Shown: positions 38,109 through 46,459 of the stretch, in pieces
How positions within the stretch are numbered: the stretch's first letter is position 1
How the letters are laid out: each line of letters opens with the position of its first letter
Source: an uncultured Bacteroides sp.
Lineage (GTDB): Bacteria > Bacteroidota > Bacteroidia > Bacteroidales > Bacteroidaceae
Assembly (NCBI GenBank): GCA_949289295.1
Contig: CASENM010000006.1
Location: 1 to 64,000, forward strand
Length of the DNA stretch: 64,000 nt
Direction of reading: 5' to 3'
Made by a program: the position numbers and the translations under genes
Notes under the pieces: generated by a model
The model's input: the letters and a program-made list of their open reading frames with translations, nothing else
The model's database searches: none
What the model was told of the DNA's origin: nothing

Positions 38109-38432
38109 ATGACTGATAAATATTTAAAAGAGTTTTCTAATAAAGAAAGCAAAAGAAACTACCGTTTCCTTTTAGATGAGACAATCAATATTGTTGATGG
38201 AATCGTGAAGCAGTCCGATAGCCAGCTGTTTAAGATTATATTAAGCCAGCTATATGATATAAAAGAGAATGTAGTTGAAACAGGAAGACTGACAGATTGG
38301 ACTGATATAGACGACAGATACACGATAGGAAGTCTGGCTGTACAGAACTTTGATGACAACGACCCTATGAAAGATAGAATCCAGACGATTTTTTATGGTG
38401 CAATTGAATATGTAAATTTACCTGAATTTTAG
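38109..38432 (+). CDS. Candidate immunity protein for the DUF4280 toxin
   Basis: 107 residues, cytoplasmic, mainly helical, acidic (DDRYTIGSLAVQNFDDNDPMKDR). No family recognised. It lies 11 bp behind the toxin-like gene, is small and acidic, and has AT-rich codon use, all as expected of an immunity gene. The assignment is by position, so moderate. Confidence 0.6.
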   Translation: MTDKYLKEFSNKESKRNYRFLLDETINIVDGIVKQSDSQLFKIILSQLYDIKENVVETGRLTDWTDIDDRYTIGSLAVQNFDDNDPMKDRIQTIFYGAIEYVNLPEF

Positions 38433-38438
38433 TTTTAT

Positions 38439-39224
38439 ATGAAAATGCGGTTAATACGCGCCGTTTCTTTCCTTATTGTAATTCTCTACAGTGTGGACAG
38501 CTATACTCAGTCAAATGATAATTTTAAGAAACTGCAGGACATATCATTTGACCGGATATATCAGGAAAAGCATAAACAGAAGTCCAAACCAAGCGTGAAG
38601 CCCCAATTGCAGCAGGAACAGATCGAGCTGAGTGTAAACGATTCGATTTTCAAACTTTTTGATGTGGACATTGATCTGACCTTAGGCGAGATATCTTTCG
38701 ATACATCATGGGGTGATCCGGTAAAGAGTCCAAGGATTAGACGCAATAAGGCAAGCAATCTGTTTGGGCCGGTAAGGCATTATGCGGACGGAAGTGTAAG
38801 ATGGCACAGGGGATTCGATTATTATGCTCCTAAAGGTACTCCCGTTTATTCTGTTGGAGACGGAGTGGTCTCGTTGGTGCAAAATCACCCTGATTTTGGA
38901 CATTGCGTATTGGTTACTCATAAAAGACCGAAACAGACCTACTATTCTTTTTATGCGCACTTGAGTTCCGTTTCTGTAAAATATGGCGAGAAAGTGCGGA
39001 AAGGCACTATGTTGGGTAAAAGTGGAACGACCGGTAATGCCTATAATTTGTCCGGTGAGGATGAGCATTTGCATTTTGAATACCGTACAAGTCCAAAGCA
39101 CGGTGACAGAAGGCAGGCAAATCCCAATGTGATTGTAAAGACCAAGTTCTATAGCGCAGATCCGAAAAGCAAGTGGCAGGCAAATGTGAGAGTAAAGAAG
39201 AAGGAAAGTTATGACCTGTTTTGA
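38439..39224 (+). CDS. Exported M23 (LytM) peptidase
   Basis: 261 residues with signal peptide (LIRAVSFLIVILYSVDSYTQ). The C-terminal LytM domain has zinc motifs RWHRGFDYYAPKGTPV (HxxxD) and DEHLHFEYR (HxH), the latter with the catalytic histidine, so it is probably an active endopeptidase cutting peptidoglycan peptide bridges. It is embedded between the effector pair and the baseplate genes and overlaps the next gene, so it probably serves the machine, for example by opening the wall for assembly across the envelope. An effector role is possible but less likely, as it has a Sec signal. Confidence 0.88.
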   Translation: MKMRLIRAVSFLIVILYSVDSYTQSNDNFKKLQDISFDRIYQEKHKQKSKPSVKPQLQQEQIELSVNDSIFKLFDVDIDLTLGEISFDTSWGDPVKSPRIRRNKASNLFGPVRHYADGSVRWHRGFDYYAPKGTPVYSVGDGVVSLVQNHPDFGHCVLVTHKRPKQTYYSFYAHLSSVSVKYGEKVRKGTMLGKSGTTGNAYNLSGEDEHLHFEYRTSPKHGDRRQANPNVIVKTKFYSADPKSKWQANVRVKKKESYDLF

Positions 39225-40149
39225 GATGAAATTGACGAAGCCAAATATTCCGAAAGAGCTGGATGCGGATGTAGCCATGTCTGTTATTATCCGACACATG
39301 GATTCTATAGCCGACAAAAAGCCCGTTTATGGCTATGAATTCAAGGGCGTTTCGGAACGGACGGCTTTGGGTGATAATCTTGACATCATTGTCAGGAACA
39401 GACAGAAAGCAGCACCTTTTGTCAAGTTCTCTTTGAAGCGGGACAGCTTGTATCATATATTGCCGGAGTATCTTTTCCACCCCTTAGATCATTATTTGGG
39501 TGCAGATGGAGATACAGAGGAGTTTGACAAGCGATATAAAGAACAAGAAGAACAAAAGAGTAAGGCATTAACTTATTTCAGGCCTTTCGACCAACATTTC
39601 CAGAAGATAAGGACAACGTATCAGCAATGGCTGAATGAGAATATATTTTCGGGGAATCAATTTCTGTCGGATTTTATTACGGTTGGGTATGAGATAAACC
39701 AGAGCAATCCGTACATCAAGGCGGCTTATCCCTGTCTGCCTTGGGTAAGGGATTTCCGTGGAAATGATGAAATGATTAAAACAGCACTAGGATATGCTTT
39801 TAGTGGCAATGTCAGTATAGAAAAAATATATAGAGAAGTAAATCTTTCTATATCCGATGACGTTCCTTCCCGTATCGGCGGTTGTCTCGATAACTTATTT
39901 TGTGGAACAACTTTCATAGAGAAGGTTTGTATATGGGAAGTTTTCTTTCAGACAGAAATCAAGACTGAGGCACATCTGAAATTGATCAAGACACAAATGA
40001 GTGAGTTCAACGAGTTCTTTTCTGCTTGGTTTTTATCGTTGGAAGATGAACTGATTATCAGTTTCGGGGATAAATTGGCAAGTCCGGACTTGTGTGGGGC
40101 AGATGATACGAGAGGCATTTTTTTGAATTACAGTACGCAATTGATATAA
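39211..40149 (+). CDS. Baseplate protein, probable TssG
   Basis: 312 residues, soluble; ATG 39226 is an alternative start without overlap with the M23 gene. Recognisable stretches are few: LPEYLFHPLDHYLG, then a long acidic helix, and later IGGCLDNLFCGTTFIEK. The call as TssG rests mainly on its place at the head of a tightly packed run with TssK-, TssE- and TssF-like genes, the usual baseplate set, and on length near that of TssG. A divergent, system-specific baseplate or wedge protein is the alternative. Confidence 0.45.
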   Translation: MTCFEMKLTKPNIPKELDADVAMSVIIRHMDSIADKKPVYGYEFKGVSERTALGDNLDIIVRNRQKAAPFVKFSLKRDSLYHILPEYLFHPLDHYLGADGDTEEFDKRYKEQEEQKSKALTYFRPFDQHFQKIRTTYQQWLNENIFSGNQFLSDFITVGYEINQSNPYIKAAYPCLPWVRDFRGNDEMIKTALGYAFSGNVSIEKIYREVNLSISDDVPSRIGGCLDNLFCGTTFIEKVCIWEVFFQTEIKTEAHLKLIKTQMSEFNEFFSAWFLSLEDELIISFGDKLASPDLCGADDTRGIFLNYSTQLI

Positions 40150-40160
40150 AATACTTTATC

Positions 40161-41147
40161 ATGAACAATAAATATCGAGTGGCCTGGCAAGCCGGCATGC
40201 GCCTGACAGATGAAACTTTCCGTACTTCGGATGAATATTATTTGTCTTGTTTGCAGCCTTTATATGCTGTTTTGGTTAATGGGGATTATGGCTTTCTTAG
40301 TTTGCCTATTTTTCGCTGTGAGTTGACAGAATCCACTTTGTCGGTCACGGAAATGGAGGCGAATGCTATTTCCTATTCTGGCAAATTGATTCAACTGTCG
40401 TTTACCCGTGAAGAAAGGAGTTTGTTCCAGAATATAAACTTGCCGGATACAATGGAGTCATTGATATTATTTATAGACAAGACTTCGGATAAGACTGTTG
40501 TGGTAGAGGATAAGGAAAAAAATGTTCCGCTCTGTGATGCTGACTATCAACTGTTGGTAAAACCGGAAAGTGAGCATTATAGCAATCCTGATGCGGTGCC
40601 GTTTGCCCGTCTTGTCTACAAGCATGGCTGGAGCATTGATACCTCATTCATTGCCCCATGCGTTTCGTTAAGGGCGAATGGTGCACTCTTGCGTTCTGCG
40701 TCAAATTATGCGGTTGAACTTGACGCGCTCATTAAGGCGTTGAAAGAGGTCGCCGATGATACAGCTCAATATGTATTGATTATGTCGGTATTGCCTTTGC
40801 TGGCCCGGATTGCTGTAGAGGCCCGGAAAGAGTCTGACAAGATGACACCTCGGCATTTGATAACTTTAATGCAAGAAGGCATACAGGGAGTTCTGGTTTT
40901 GTTTGAGACGGAAGCTGGTGTGATAATACCGGAAAGAGAGCGGTGTGTTTCGTTTGTTGAATCCCATTATACTCCATACGTGATATCCGAAATGATTGAC
41001 GAGGGCATTCGACTGACTCATGCTTTAATCAATATTACCGATTCTTTCGGCATTAGAGAGACAAGGATGCCTGAACCTGAAACAGAGAGAGTACGGCCGC
41101 CGAGAAGAGTTGGCAGCACTGATAGTATCCGAAAAAAACATCATTGA
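40161..41147 (+). CDS. tssK: Baseplate protein TssK-like
   Basis: 328 residues, shorter than the usual ~440. The N-terminus VAWQAGMRLTDETFRTSDEY resembles the TssK start (W-x-x-GM-x-L-x-P-x-HF), and YKHGWSIDTSFIAPCVSLRANGALL resembles its FIPPCL region, followed by the helical bundle with ALIKALKEVADDTAQ. TssK joins the baseplate wedges to the membrane complex through its C-terminal head; here the C-terminus ends in a basic tail (RVRPPRRVGSTDSIRKKHH) and appears to lack a full head domain. That fits a system without the usual anchor. Stop and next start share a base (TGATG). Confidence 0.6.
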   Translation: MNNKYRVAWQAGMRLTDETFRTSDEYYLSCLQPLYAVLVNGDYGFLSLPIFRCELTESTLSVTEMEANAISYSGKLIQLSFTREERSLFQNINLPDTMESLILFIDKTSDKTVVVEDKEKNVPLCDADYQLLVKPESEHYSNPDAVPFARLVYKHGWSIDTSFIAPCVSLRANGALLRSASNYAVELDALIKALKEVADDTAQYVLIMSVLPLLARIAVEARKESDKMTPRHLITLMQEGIQGVLVLFETEAGVIIPERERCVSFVESHYTPYVISEMIDEGIRLTHALINITDSFGIRETRMPEPETERVRPPRRVGSTDSIRKKHH

Positions 41148-41677
41148 TGCATTATAGTAACTCACCCATAAGGTTTGTGAATGACGAACAACTGAATCTT
41201 CAGATTGAGCGTCCGTTGACCAATGTGAATGCGGTTATAGACAATTGGGTGGATACGGTTGTCTTTACAAGTATCCGACGTTTTAAGGCGGACGAGGAAT
41301 TTGGATTCAGTTTCTGGGATAATGAATTTATTGCCATGAATCTGGTTGATTTCAATCATGGTGCAGATTTCAGGATTGTCAAACATAAGGATAATCGTGA
41401 GGAGAAAGTTCAAATGTCAAGAGCGGGAATCAGGCAGTGTGAAAAAAGCGTTCGTGACAGTATTCTATATTACATTCCATACATGAAAAATCTGGAAGTG
41501 GAAGTTCAACTGAGTATGGAGAAAAATAAGTTTTCGCGTCGCGGAGAGACCAGCAAATATGTTGTCAGGGTTTTAGTAAAGGGGTGGCTGACTTACAATG
41601 AGTTCATAGGCACACACGAAGGGGAATATCAACGTGAAGTGGAATTCTTCATGGATCCATTTCTAAACAATAAATAA
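41147..41677 (+). CDS. tssE: Baseplate protein TssE (gp25-like)
   Basis: 176 residues from ATG 41147, overlapping the TssK stop. The gp25/TssE fold is suggested by WVDTVVFTSIRRFKADEEFGFSFW, the central CEKSVRDSILYYIPYMKNLEVEVQL (helix, then strand) and the long final strand ending before FFMDPFLN. TssE sits at the sheath-baseplate junction and primes sheath assembly. It is somewhat longer than usual (about 140), with an N-terminal extension. It overlaps tssF (TAATG). Confidence 0.72.
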   Translation: MHYSNSPIRFVNDEQLNLQIERPLTNVNAVIDNWVDTVVFTSIRRFKADEEFGFSFWDNEFIAMNLVDFNHGADFRIVKHKDNREEKVQMSRAGIRQCEKSVRDSILYYIPYMKNLEVEVQLSMEKNKFSRRGETSKYVVRVLVKGWLTYNEFIGTHEGEYQREVEFFMDPFLNNK

Positions 41678-43371
41678 TGGACATAAAAGTACGGAATAAA
41701 GTTGCTGAGATACAACGGGTATTGGAACAGAACGAACAGCGGATATCGTTGTCCGATCCCGTCGCAAAGATGATGTTGGTTGCCCTGGCACATCAGTCCT
41801 GTGAGATTGAGCGCAAGATGGACCAGACTGTGACGAGACTGTCGGAGCAGTTTTGCAATCAAATCCTGCAAAGAAGCAATTTGCTGGCTCAGCCTGCAAT
41901 ATCGGTGGTCAATATTGGTAATGGCAGAGAGTACACTCCGTATTATATTGACGAGAATGATGTGTTTGTTTATAAGGCTACTAAATGCAACTATCGTCCG
42001 ATTTTTAGGACACGCGTTATTCCTGGACGGATAGCGGCTTGTTTTATGAACAACATGCTGCTGCAACCGGGGTGTATGCCTATACAAGCAACATGGCCAA
42101 GTAGTAGAAACAAAGGTGAAGTTTGGCTGGCTTTTGAGGCTACGGGTGAAGTGAATACATTGGAAGATGTCATGGTAGCATTTTCTCATCCCTTACCGTC
42201 AGATATGTTGATAGCAGAAGTGGGGGATGTGCAGATTCCGATGTCGTTGGTCATGGAAGATATGCCGCGGACACTGAATTCCAACTTTATGCTGATGGAG
42301 TTCTGGAAGAAAAGCTTAGTATATTACGGTTTGTGGTTATATCGATTCGGACAATGTTCAAATAAACGCACATTGCATCGTGGAGAGATTCCTGCCTGGA
42401 TAATGGACGCATTCTCGCAAGAGATATTGGAGCCATTTGTCGGCAACCGTTATTTGTGGATCCGGATTAAAGCAGCGAAAGGAATATTGTTACCGCTTGA
42501 TACGGCTATTCTTTTCAACAGCATTCCAGTTGTGAACTATGATATTCAAGATGTAAAATTGAGCTATAGCGAACCAATCCAACGTTTGGAGAACGACAGG
42601 ACAGGGACGTTCTTTTTGGATGTAGTGCAGAATCAGGAGCAGGCACAGGAATACTTCATCCGCGATTTCGATGTATGTCAGTATGACAACGAACGTATCC
42701 GTGAAGACATTACTAGCTTGTACCATCATTATGTGAATGATTATTTTGCTTTTGTGGATAGCAATTCGCTGCATGATGGGGCAACGCTTCGTTCCCTGCG
42801 TCAGTCCATGATGCAGGTTTACGATTCGTTGGACGAGTACCGTTCAGGAAATATCCGTCCATACGGGGGAGCATACGCTATACGCAACCCTCAAAATAAT
42901 CAGCAGCCGATGGTTCTGACCTATTTTACGACTAATGGTGAGCGGGGAAATCTTCTGAGACGTGGCGGAAGATTAGTGTCAACAAATGCCGCAGTAGGAG
43001 ATGTTGAAGCGTTGATTGATGCAACAGGAGGACGCAATAAAGTCAGAGATTTAAAGACACGCAAAGAATTGGCAAAACATATTGTGAATAGCAATGACCG
43101 TTTGTTTACGAAGATGGATTTGCTGCAATACTGCAAAATGGAGTTCATGCGTGCCTTTGGAGAAGAAGCTATGGGCTATTGCAATATTTCTCTGTCAGAA
43201 AGCAATGTTCCTGTTGACAGACATATTGAGAAATGTATTCATGTGCATTTCCGAATACTCTCCGAATCATTGAGAAAAGAGGTGGACAATTCGGATTTCT
43301 TTGATTATTTGAAGATTAATGTTGAGTTGAGGAAGAGTTTTTCTTGTCAATTAACAATTTTTATGCTGTAG
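41677..43371 (+). CDS. tssF: Baseplate wedge protein TssF
   Basis: 564 residues, close to the normal TssF length. The N-terminal region resembles TssF: DPVAKMMLVALAHQSCEIER, then MDQTVTRLSEQFCNQILQRS and LLAQPAISVVNIGNG, the part in which canonical TssF has DP-x-VERLL and P-x-PSM. A middle beta-rich region and a C-terminal part with LSESNVPVDRHIEKCIHVHF follow. With TssG, TssK and TssE it would form the wedge. It ends the compact overlap-linked baseplate block. Confidence 0.68.
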   Translation: MDIKVRNKVAEIQRVLEQNEQRISLSDPVAKMMLVALAHQSCEIERKMDQTVTRLSEQFCNQILQRSNLLAQPAISVVNIGNGREYTPYYIDENDVFVYKATKCNYRPIFRTRVIPGRIAACFMNNMLLQPGCMPIQATWPSSRNKGEVWLAFEATGEVNTLEDVMVAFSHPLPSDMLIAEVGDVQIPMSLVMEDMPRTLNSNFMLMEFWKKSLVYYGLWLYRFGQCSNKRTLHRGEIPAWIMDAFSQEILEPFVGNRYLWIRIKAAKGILLPLDTAILFNSIPVVNYDIQDVKLSYSEPIQRLENDRTGTFFLDVVQNQEQAQEYFIRDFDVCQYDNERIREDITSLYHHYVNDYFAFVDSNSLHDGATLRSLRQSMMQVYDSLDEYRSGNIRPYGGAYAIRNPQNNQQPMVLTYFTTNGERGNLLRRGGRLVSTNAAVGDVEALIDATGGRNKVRDLKTRKELAKHIVNSNDRLFTKMDLLQYCKMEFMRAFGEEAMGYCNISLSESNVPVDRHIEKCIHVHFRILSESLRKEVDNSDFFDYLKINVELRKSFSCQLTIFML

Positions 43372-43380
43372 TCTTTTGGT

Positions 43381-44406
43381 ATGAATCAGTTGTTGGGCTA
43401 TCAAATATATCAAACGAATAAAGTTGTATCTGTTCGCTGGATACAACAAAAATTAAATCGGATTATGAAAACGCAAATCCGTGAAGATGATAAATTAGGG
43501 GATGAAACTATATCATTAATCCGTAGGTTTCAACAAAGTAGAAATTTAACTCCAGACGGTCAAATAGGACCTTTAACTTTAGAAGCATTAATGGAGGCAG
43601 ACCCATGGGAAAATAAAAAGATAGGAACAACCGAAGAATCTAATTATGATAAAATTACAAATGTAATTGATAACATAATAGACGCTTTGGACGAAACTTT
43701 CTACAACAATAAGGGATTAGTAGGTCTCAGTTTTTTTACAGGAAGCGATAGTGTAAAAGATTTAAAAGTAGGAACAACAGATCGTCATAGCTTAAGTAGG
43801 CTTTACACTAAGGTGCTAAATGAAAAAGATTTCTTTAAAAAGAAATTAAAAGCTATGCCTGAGTCATATATAAATTTGGGCAAAGAGTTAAATGCTACCA
43901 CAAGTCCGACGCTGAAACTTCAAATTAAAAGGCAAATGAATAGCATTAGAGTAAACCATATTACTGACGTTTCTACGGCAATGAAGAAATCAAATCAAAT
44001 AGTAGAGACTATAAATAAAGTCAAGAATATAGGAACAGCTCTAAACGAATGTATTCCAAAGATAATGGCATTTTTAAAGCCTTTAGGAAAGATTTTTAAA
44101 GTTATAGAATGGAGTTCAGTTGTAGTTTATATAAAAAAGGGGTGGACGTATTTTTCTGAGGGCAAATGGGTTGATGGATATGAGTATTTATGCAAGGGTT
44201 TTTCTAAAATATTAGAGATTGGCATAACGACACTTGTTACTACAGCAGCAGTCGCGGGTACAGTAGCATTATGCGCAACAGCAGGTTTAGGGGCTGCAGC
44301 AACTGCAATAGCTGCATTGGCCGCTACTATCGTTGTTGCTGTTATAATATTCTGTATATCATACTTCTGGAATAAATATGTTGAATATTATTTTGATAAT
44401 CTATAG
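43381..44406 (+). CDS. Peptidoglycan-binding-domain protein with C-terminal hydrophobic hairpin, candidate effector
   Basis: 341 residues without a signal peptide. Residues 10-75 are a PG_binding_1 domain (VRWIQQKLN, GDETISLIRRFQQSRNLTPDGQIGPLTLEAL). A long helical middle follows, and the last 70 residues hold two adjoining hydrophobic helices (ITTLVTTAAVAGTVALCATA, then AAATAIAALAATIVVAVIIF) like the hairpin of pore-forming colicins. A wall-binding domain with no Sec signal fits cargo injected into a target periplasm, with membrane insertion as the attack; alternatively it is a membrane or wall anchor of the machine itself. GC content is very low compared with the tssF gene before it. Confidence 0.7.
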   Translation: MNQLLGYQIYQTNKVVSVRWIQQKLNRIMKTQIREDDKLGDETISLIRRFQQSRNLTPDGQIGPLTLEALMEADPWENKKIGTTEESNYDKITNVIDNIIDALDETFYNNKGLVGLSFFTGSDSVKDLKVGTTDRHSLSRLYTKVLNEKDFFKKKLKAMPESYINLGKELNATTSPTLKLQIKRQMNSIRVNHITDVSTAMKKSNQIVETINKVKNIGTALNECIPKIMAFLKPLGKIFKVIEWSSVVVYIKKGWTYFSEGKWVDGYEYLCKGFSKILEIGITTLVTTAAVAGTVALCATAGLGAAATAIAALAATIVVAVIIFCISYFWNKYVEYYFDNL

Positions 44407-44411
44407 CAAAT

Positions 44412-44852
44412 ATGATACGATGTAATAATTGTGGCTACCCCGTAATAAACGGGATGCACACTTGCCCAAATTGTTTGTCAGAAATGTCTGAAGAGATTGC
44501 AGCACTTCTTCCTGTGGAAGCGGAAGAGTATGAGTATAATGAGAATGAAATACCATATTGTACTTTACAGCCAATCTCGTTGCCGGGTGAAAGAGAAATG
44601 ACAGAAGAAGTTTATGAAGAAGGTGCAGAGGTCTTTTTGTCACGTCATAATACGGTTCCGCACGATAAGTCGATTGACGATGAAGAGCAGGCCTGTCTCT
44701 TCTTTTCCGATGGTCATTGGTTCATCGAAGATCGTTCCCGTGATAATTCAACATACGTTCATGCCGGTGCCGGTATCAAACTGGAACCTGGCGACATAAT
44801 CAAGATGGGAAACAGACAATTTGAATTTAATGTAAAAACAAGAAAAAGATAA
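44412..44852 (+). CDS. Zinc-ribbon and FHA-like small protein
   Basis: 146 residues, starting 5 bp after the previous stop. The N-terminus CNNCGYPVINGMHTCPNC is a four-cysteine zinc ribbon. An acidic linker follows, then a C-terminal FHA-like half (VFLSRHNTVPHDKSID, DGHWFIEDRSRDNSTYVHAG, LEPGDIIKMGNRQFEF). The phosphothreonine contacts are incomplete: there is no clear GR at the start and NSTYVHAG replaces NGTYVN. It should be a cytoplasmic adaptor in the phospho-circuit. Confidence 0.7.
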   Translation: MIRCNNCGYPVINGMHTCPNCLSEMSEEIAALLPVEAEEYEYNENEIPYCTLQPISLPGEREMTEEVYEEGAEVFLSRHNTVPHDKSIDDEEQACLFFSDGHWFIEDRSRDNSTYVHAGAGIKLEPGDIIKMGNRQFEFNVKTRKR

Positions 44853-44857
44853 TCACT

Positions 44858-45142
44858 ATGATAATTCCTGCTATAAGAAGTCTTTTGCCAATTTTGTTAA
44901 AATCTGCAAGATTTACTCCTTCAGCAAACGAAGTGGCAGTTCTTTCTCGCTTAATAAATAGAATGAAATATCTCCGTTCAAGCACATCTTCCATACGAGA
45001 AGTGGCAAGAAAAGCGGTTGATGAATGTAAGCAATCTTATCAATCTGTAAATCCAACAGTAGAACTGTTTAAGAACAAATGGGGCTGGGATAAAGAAAAG
45101 CTTATTGATGTATTGGAAATTCTTTGGAAAGGATTAAAATAG
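44858..45142 (+). CDS. Small protein of unknown function
   Basis: 94 residues, basic and helical (ARFTPSANEVAVLSRLINRM; TVELFKNKWGWDKEKLIDVL), no clear signal peptide or membrane helix. It lies 5 bp after the zinc-ribbon gene and 10 bp before the pseudokinase gene, so it is part of the same transcript. No family recognised. It could be a small adaptor, or an immunity factor for the peptidoglycan-binding candidate effector two genes upstream, though it lacks the membrane segment expected for immunity to a pore-former. Confidence 0.6.
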   Translation: MIIPAIRSLLPILLKSARFTPSANEVAVLSRLINRMKYLRSSTSSIREVARKAVDECKQSYQSVNPTVELFKNKWGWDKEKLIDVLEILWKGLK

Positions 45143-45152
45143 ATAAAGCATT

Positions 45153-46448
45153 ATGAAAGACAATTCCGTTCAACGTTGCGATTTTCGCATGCATGACATG
45201 ATAGATGGGAAGTTCCGGGTAGAACGGGTACTTAATTCCACTCGGACTAGCCAAAGATTCAAGGTGAATGACACATCCGGTAATGAATATATCCTGAAGT
45301 TGTTAAAATTCTGGGAAGTAAACCCCGGAATTCGCCAGAAGATGTTACTCTCGGTTGATAATGAATTTAAGAGTTGCCAGATAAAGAGCAATTACCTTAC
45401 CAATATTATACATACAGGTGTGGTAAACGGCAATCCTTATCTGCTTATGGAGTATTGTAAATCTGTAGATTTATCTCAACTTATTAGAAGTCAAAGTCTG
45501 AACAAGGTAAAGATTGCCAAAGAAATACTATACGGATTACGAGACTTGCATAAATCGGGAAAGGTGCACTGTCAGCTAACTCCGGAAAATATCCTTATAA
45601 CTGATGACAATCATGTCAAGTTAACAAATTATATAATATTCGGAGATAGAGCTAATTTGTTAGCGAGCAAAAATAAGATTGTGGGACAAAGGTTTATTGA
45701 TAAAACATTAGCTTATCGCGCTCCTGAACTTTATCGTTTGGAGCGATGTGTTACTTTGCTTCCAACTGTCGATATATTTTCTTTTGGTGTGATTCTTTTT
45801 CAGTTATTGACCGGTGAATTGCCGTACGGCAAGATACAAACTGAATCGGACTGGATTAATTATCAGTCACGTGCCAAAAACAATGATTGGAATAAGAGTA
45901 TATTGTTGCGAGATGAACAACAAGAAATGTGGATGGGCATATTAAATTTGTGTTTGTCTGCTGATAGCACGGGACGTGCTAAGAATATCGATGAAATTAT
46001 AGAAAAATTTCCAGCAGATTGCTATCATTATGAAAGTGTTGTCGGTAGTCAAGTTGAGGTCCCAAATTCAGTACAGAACGGTATAATGCTCCATGTAATG
46101 CAAGGTGATGATTGGGGTAAGTTCTTTCGTTTGTCAGAAATCATGCAATACCCAAGAAGAATAATTACGGTAGGTAGAGCAGATGATGCTGTATTTAATA
46201 TGATTCAATTGTCTGAACACGGGTCCTCATATGTTTCCCGTCGACATTGTACAATTGAATTGGATGATGAAACGGACACTTGGTATCTTCGTGATGGACA
46301 GTGGGATAAAGAAGCGAAAGAAAAATGGATGCGTTCGTTGAATGGTACTTATATAAATTCAGAAGAAGTAACTGAAGAAGGGACTAAAATTATTCCTGGA
46401 GATATTATATCTATTGGTGATATAAAAATTAGAGTAGAAGCATATTAA
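45153..46448 (+). CDS. Pseudokinase fused to an FHA domain
   Basis: 431 residues. The kinase fold runs to about residue 290. The ATP-site lysine is kept (YILKLLKFW), but the HRD motif is His139-Cys140-Gln141, so the catalytic Asp is lost, and DFG is replaced by Asn159-Tyr160-Ile161. The substrate-lobe YRAPELYRLE and VDIFSFGVILFQLLTGELPYG are intact, so the fold should be preserved. The C-terminal FHA domain (about 310-431) has VGRADDAVF, SRRHCTIEL and LNGTYINSEEV, with all binding positions. There is no membrane helix. It probably acts as a phosphopeptide-binding scaffold or allosteric partner of the active kinases. Confidence 0.88.
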   Translation: MKDNSVQRCDFRMHDMIDGKFRVERVLNSTRTSQRFKVNDTSGNEYILKLLKFWEVNPGIRQKMLLSVDNEFKSCQIKSNYLTNIIHTGVVNGNPYLLMEYCKSVDLSQLIRSQSLNKVKIAKEILYGLRDLHKSGKVHCQLTPENILITDDNHVKLTNYIIFGDRANLLASKNKIVGQRFIDKTLAYRAPELYRLERCVTLLPTVDIFSFGVILFQLLTGELPYGKIQTESDWINYQSRAKNNDWNKSILLRDEQQEMWMGILNLCLSADSTGRAKNIDEIIEKFPADCYHYESVVGSQVEVPNSVQNGIMLHVMQGDDWGKFFRLSEIMQYPRRIITVGRADDAVFNMIQLSEHGSSYVSRRHCTIELDDETDTWYLRDGQWDKEAKEKWMRSLNGTYINSEEVTEEGTKIIPGDIISIGDIKIRVEAY

Positions 46449-46459
46449 TAACAGGTTGT

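Noticed and set aside
44858-45142. Immunity protein for the peptidoglycan-binding candidate effector
   Set aside because: Immunity to pore-formers is normally a membrane protein. This one is basic and soluble, and one gene lies between, so I left it as unknown.
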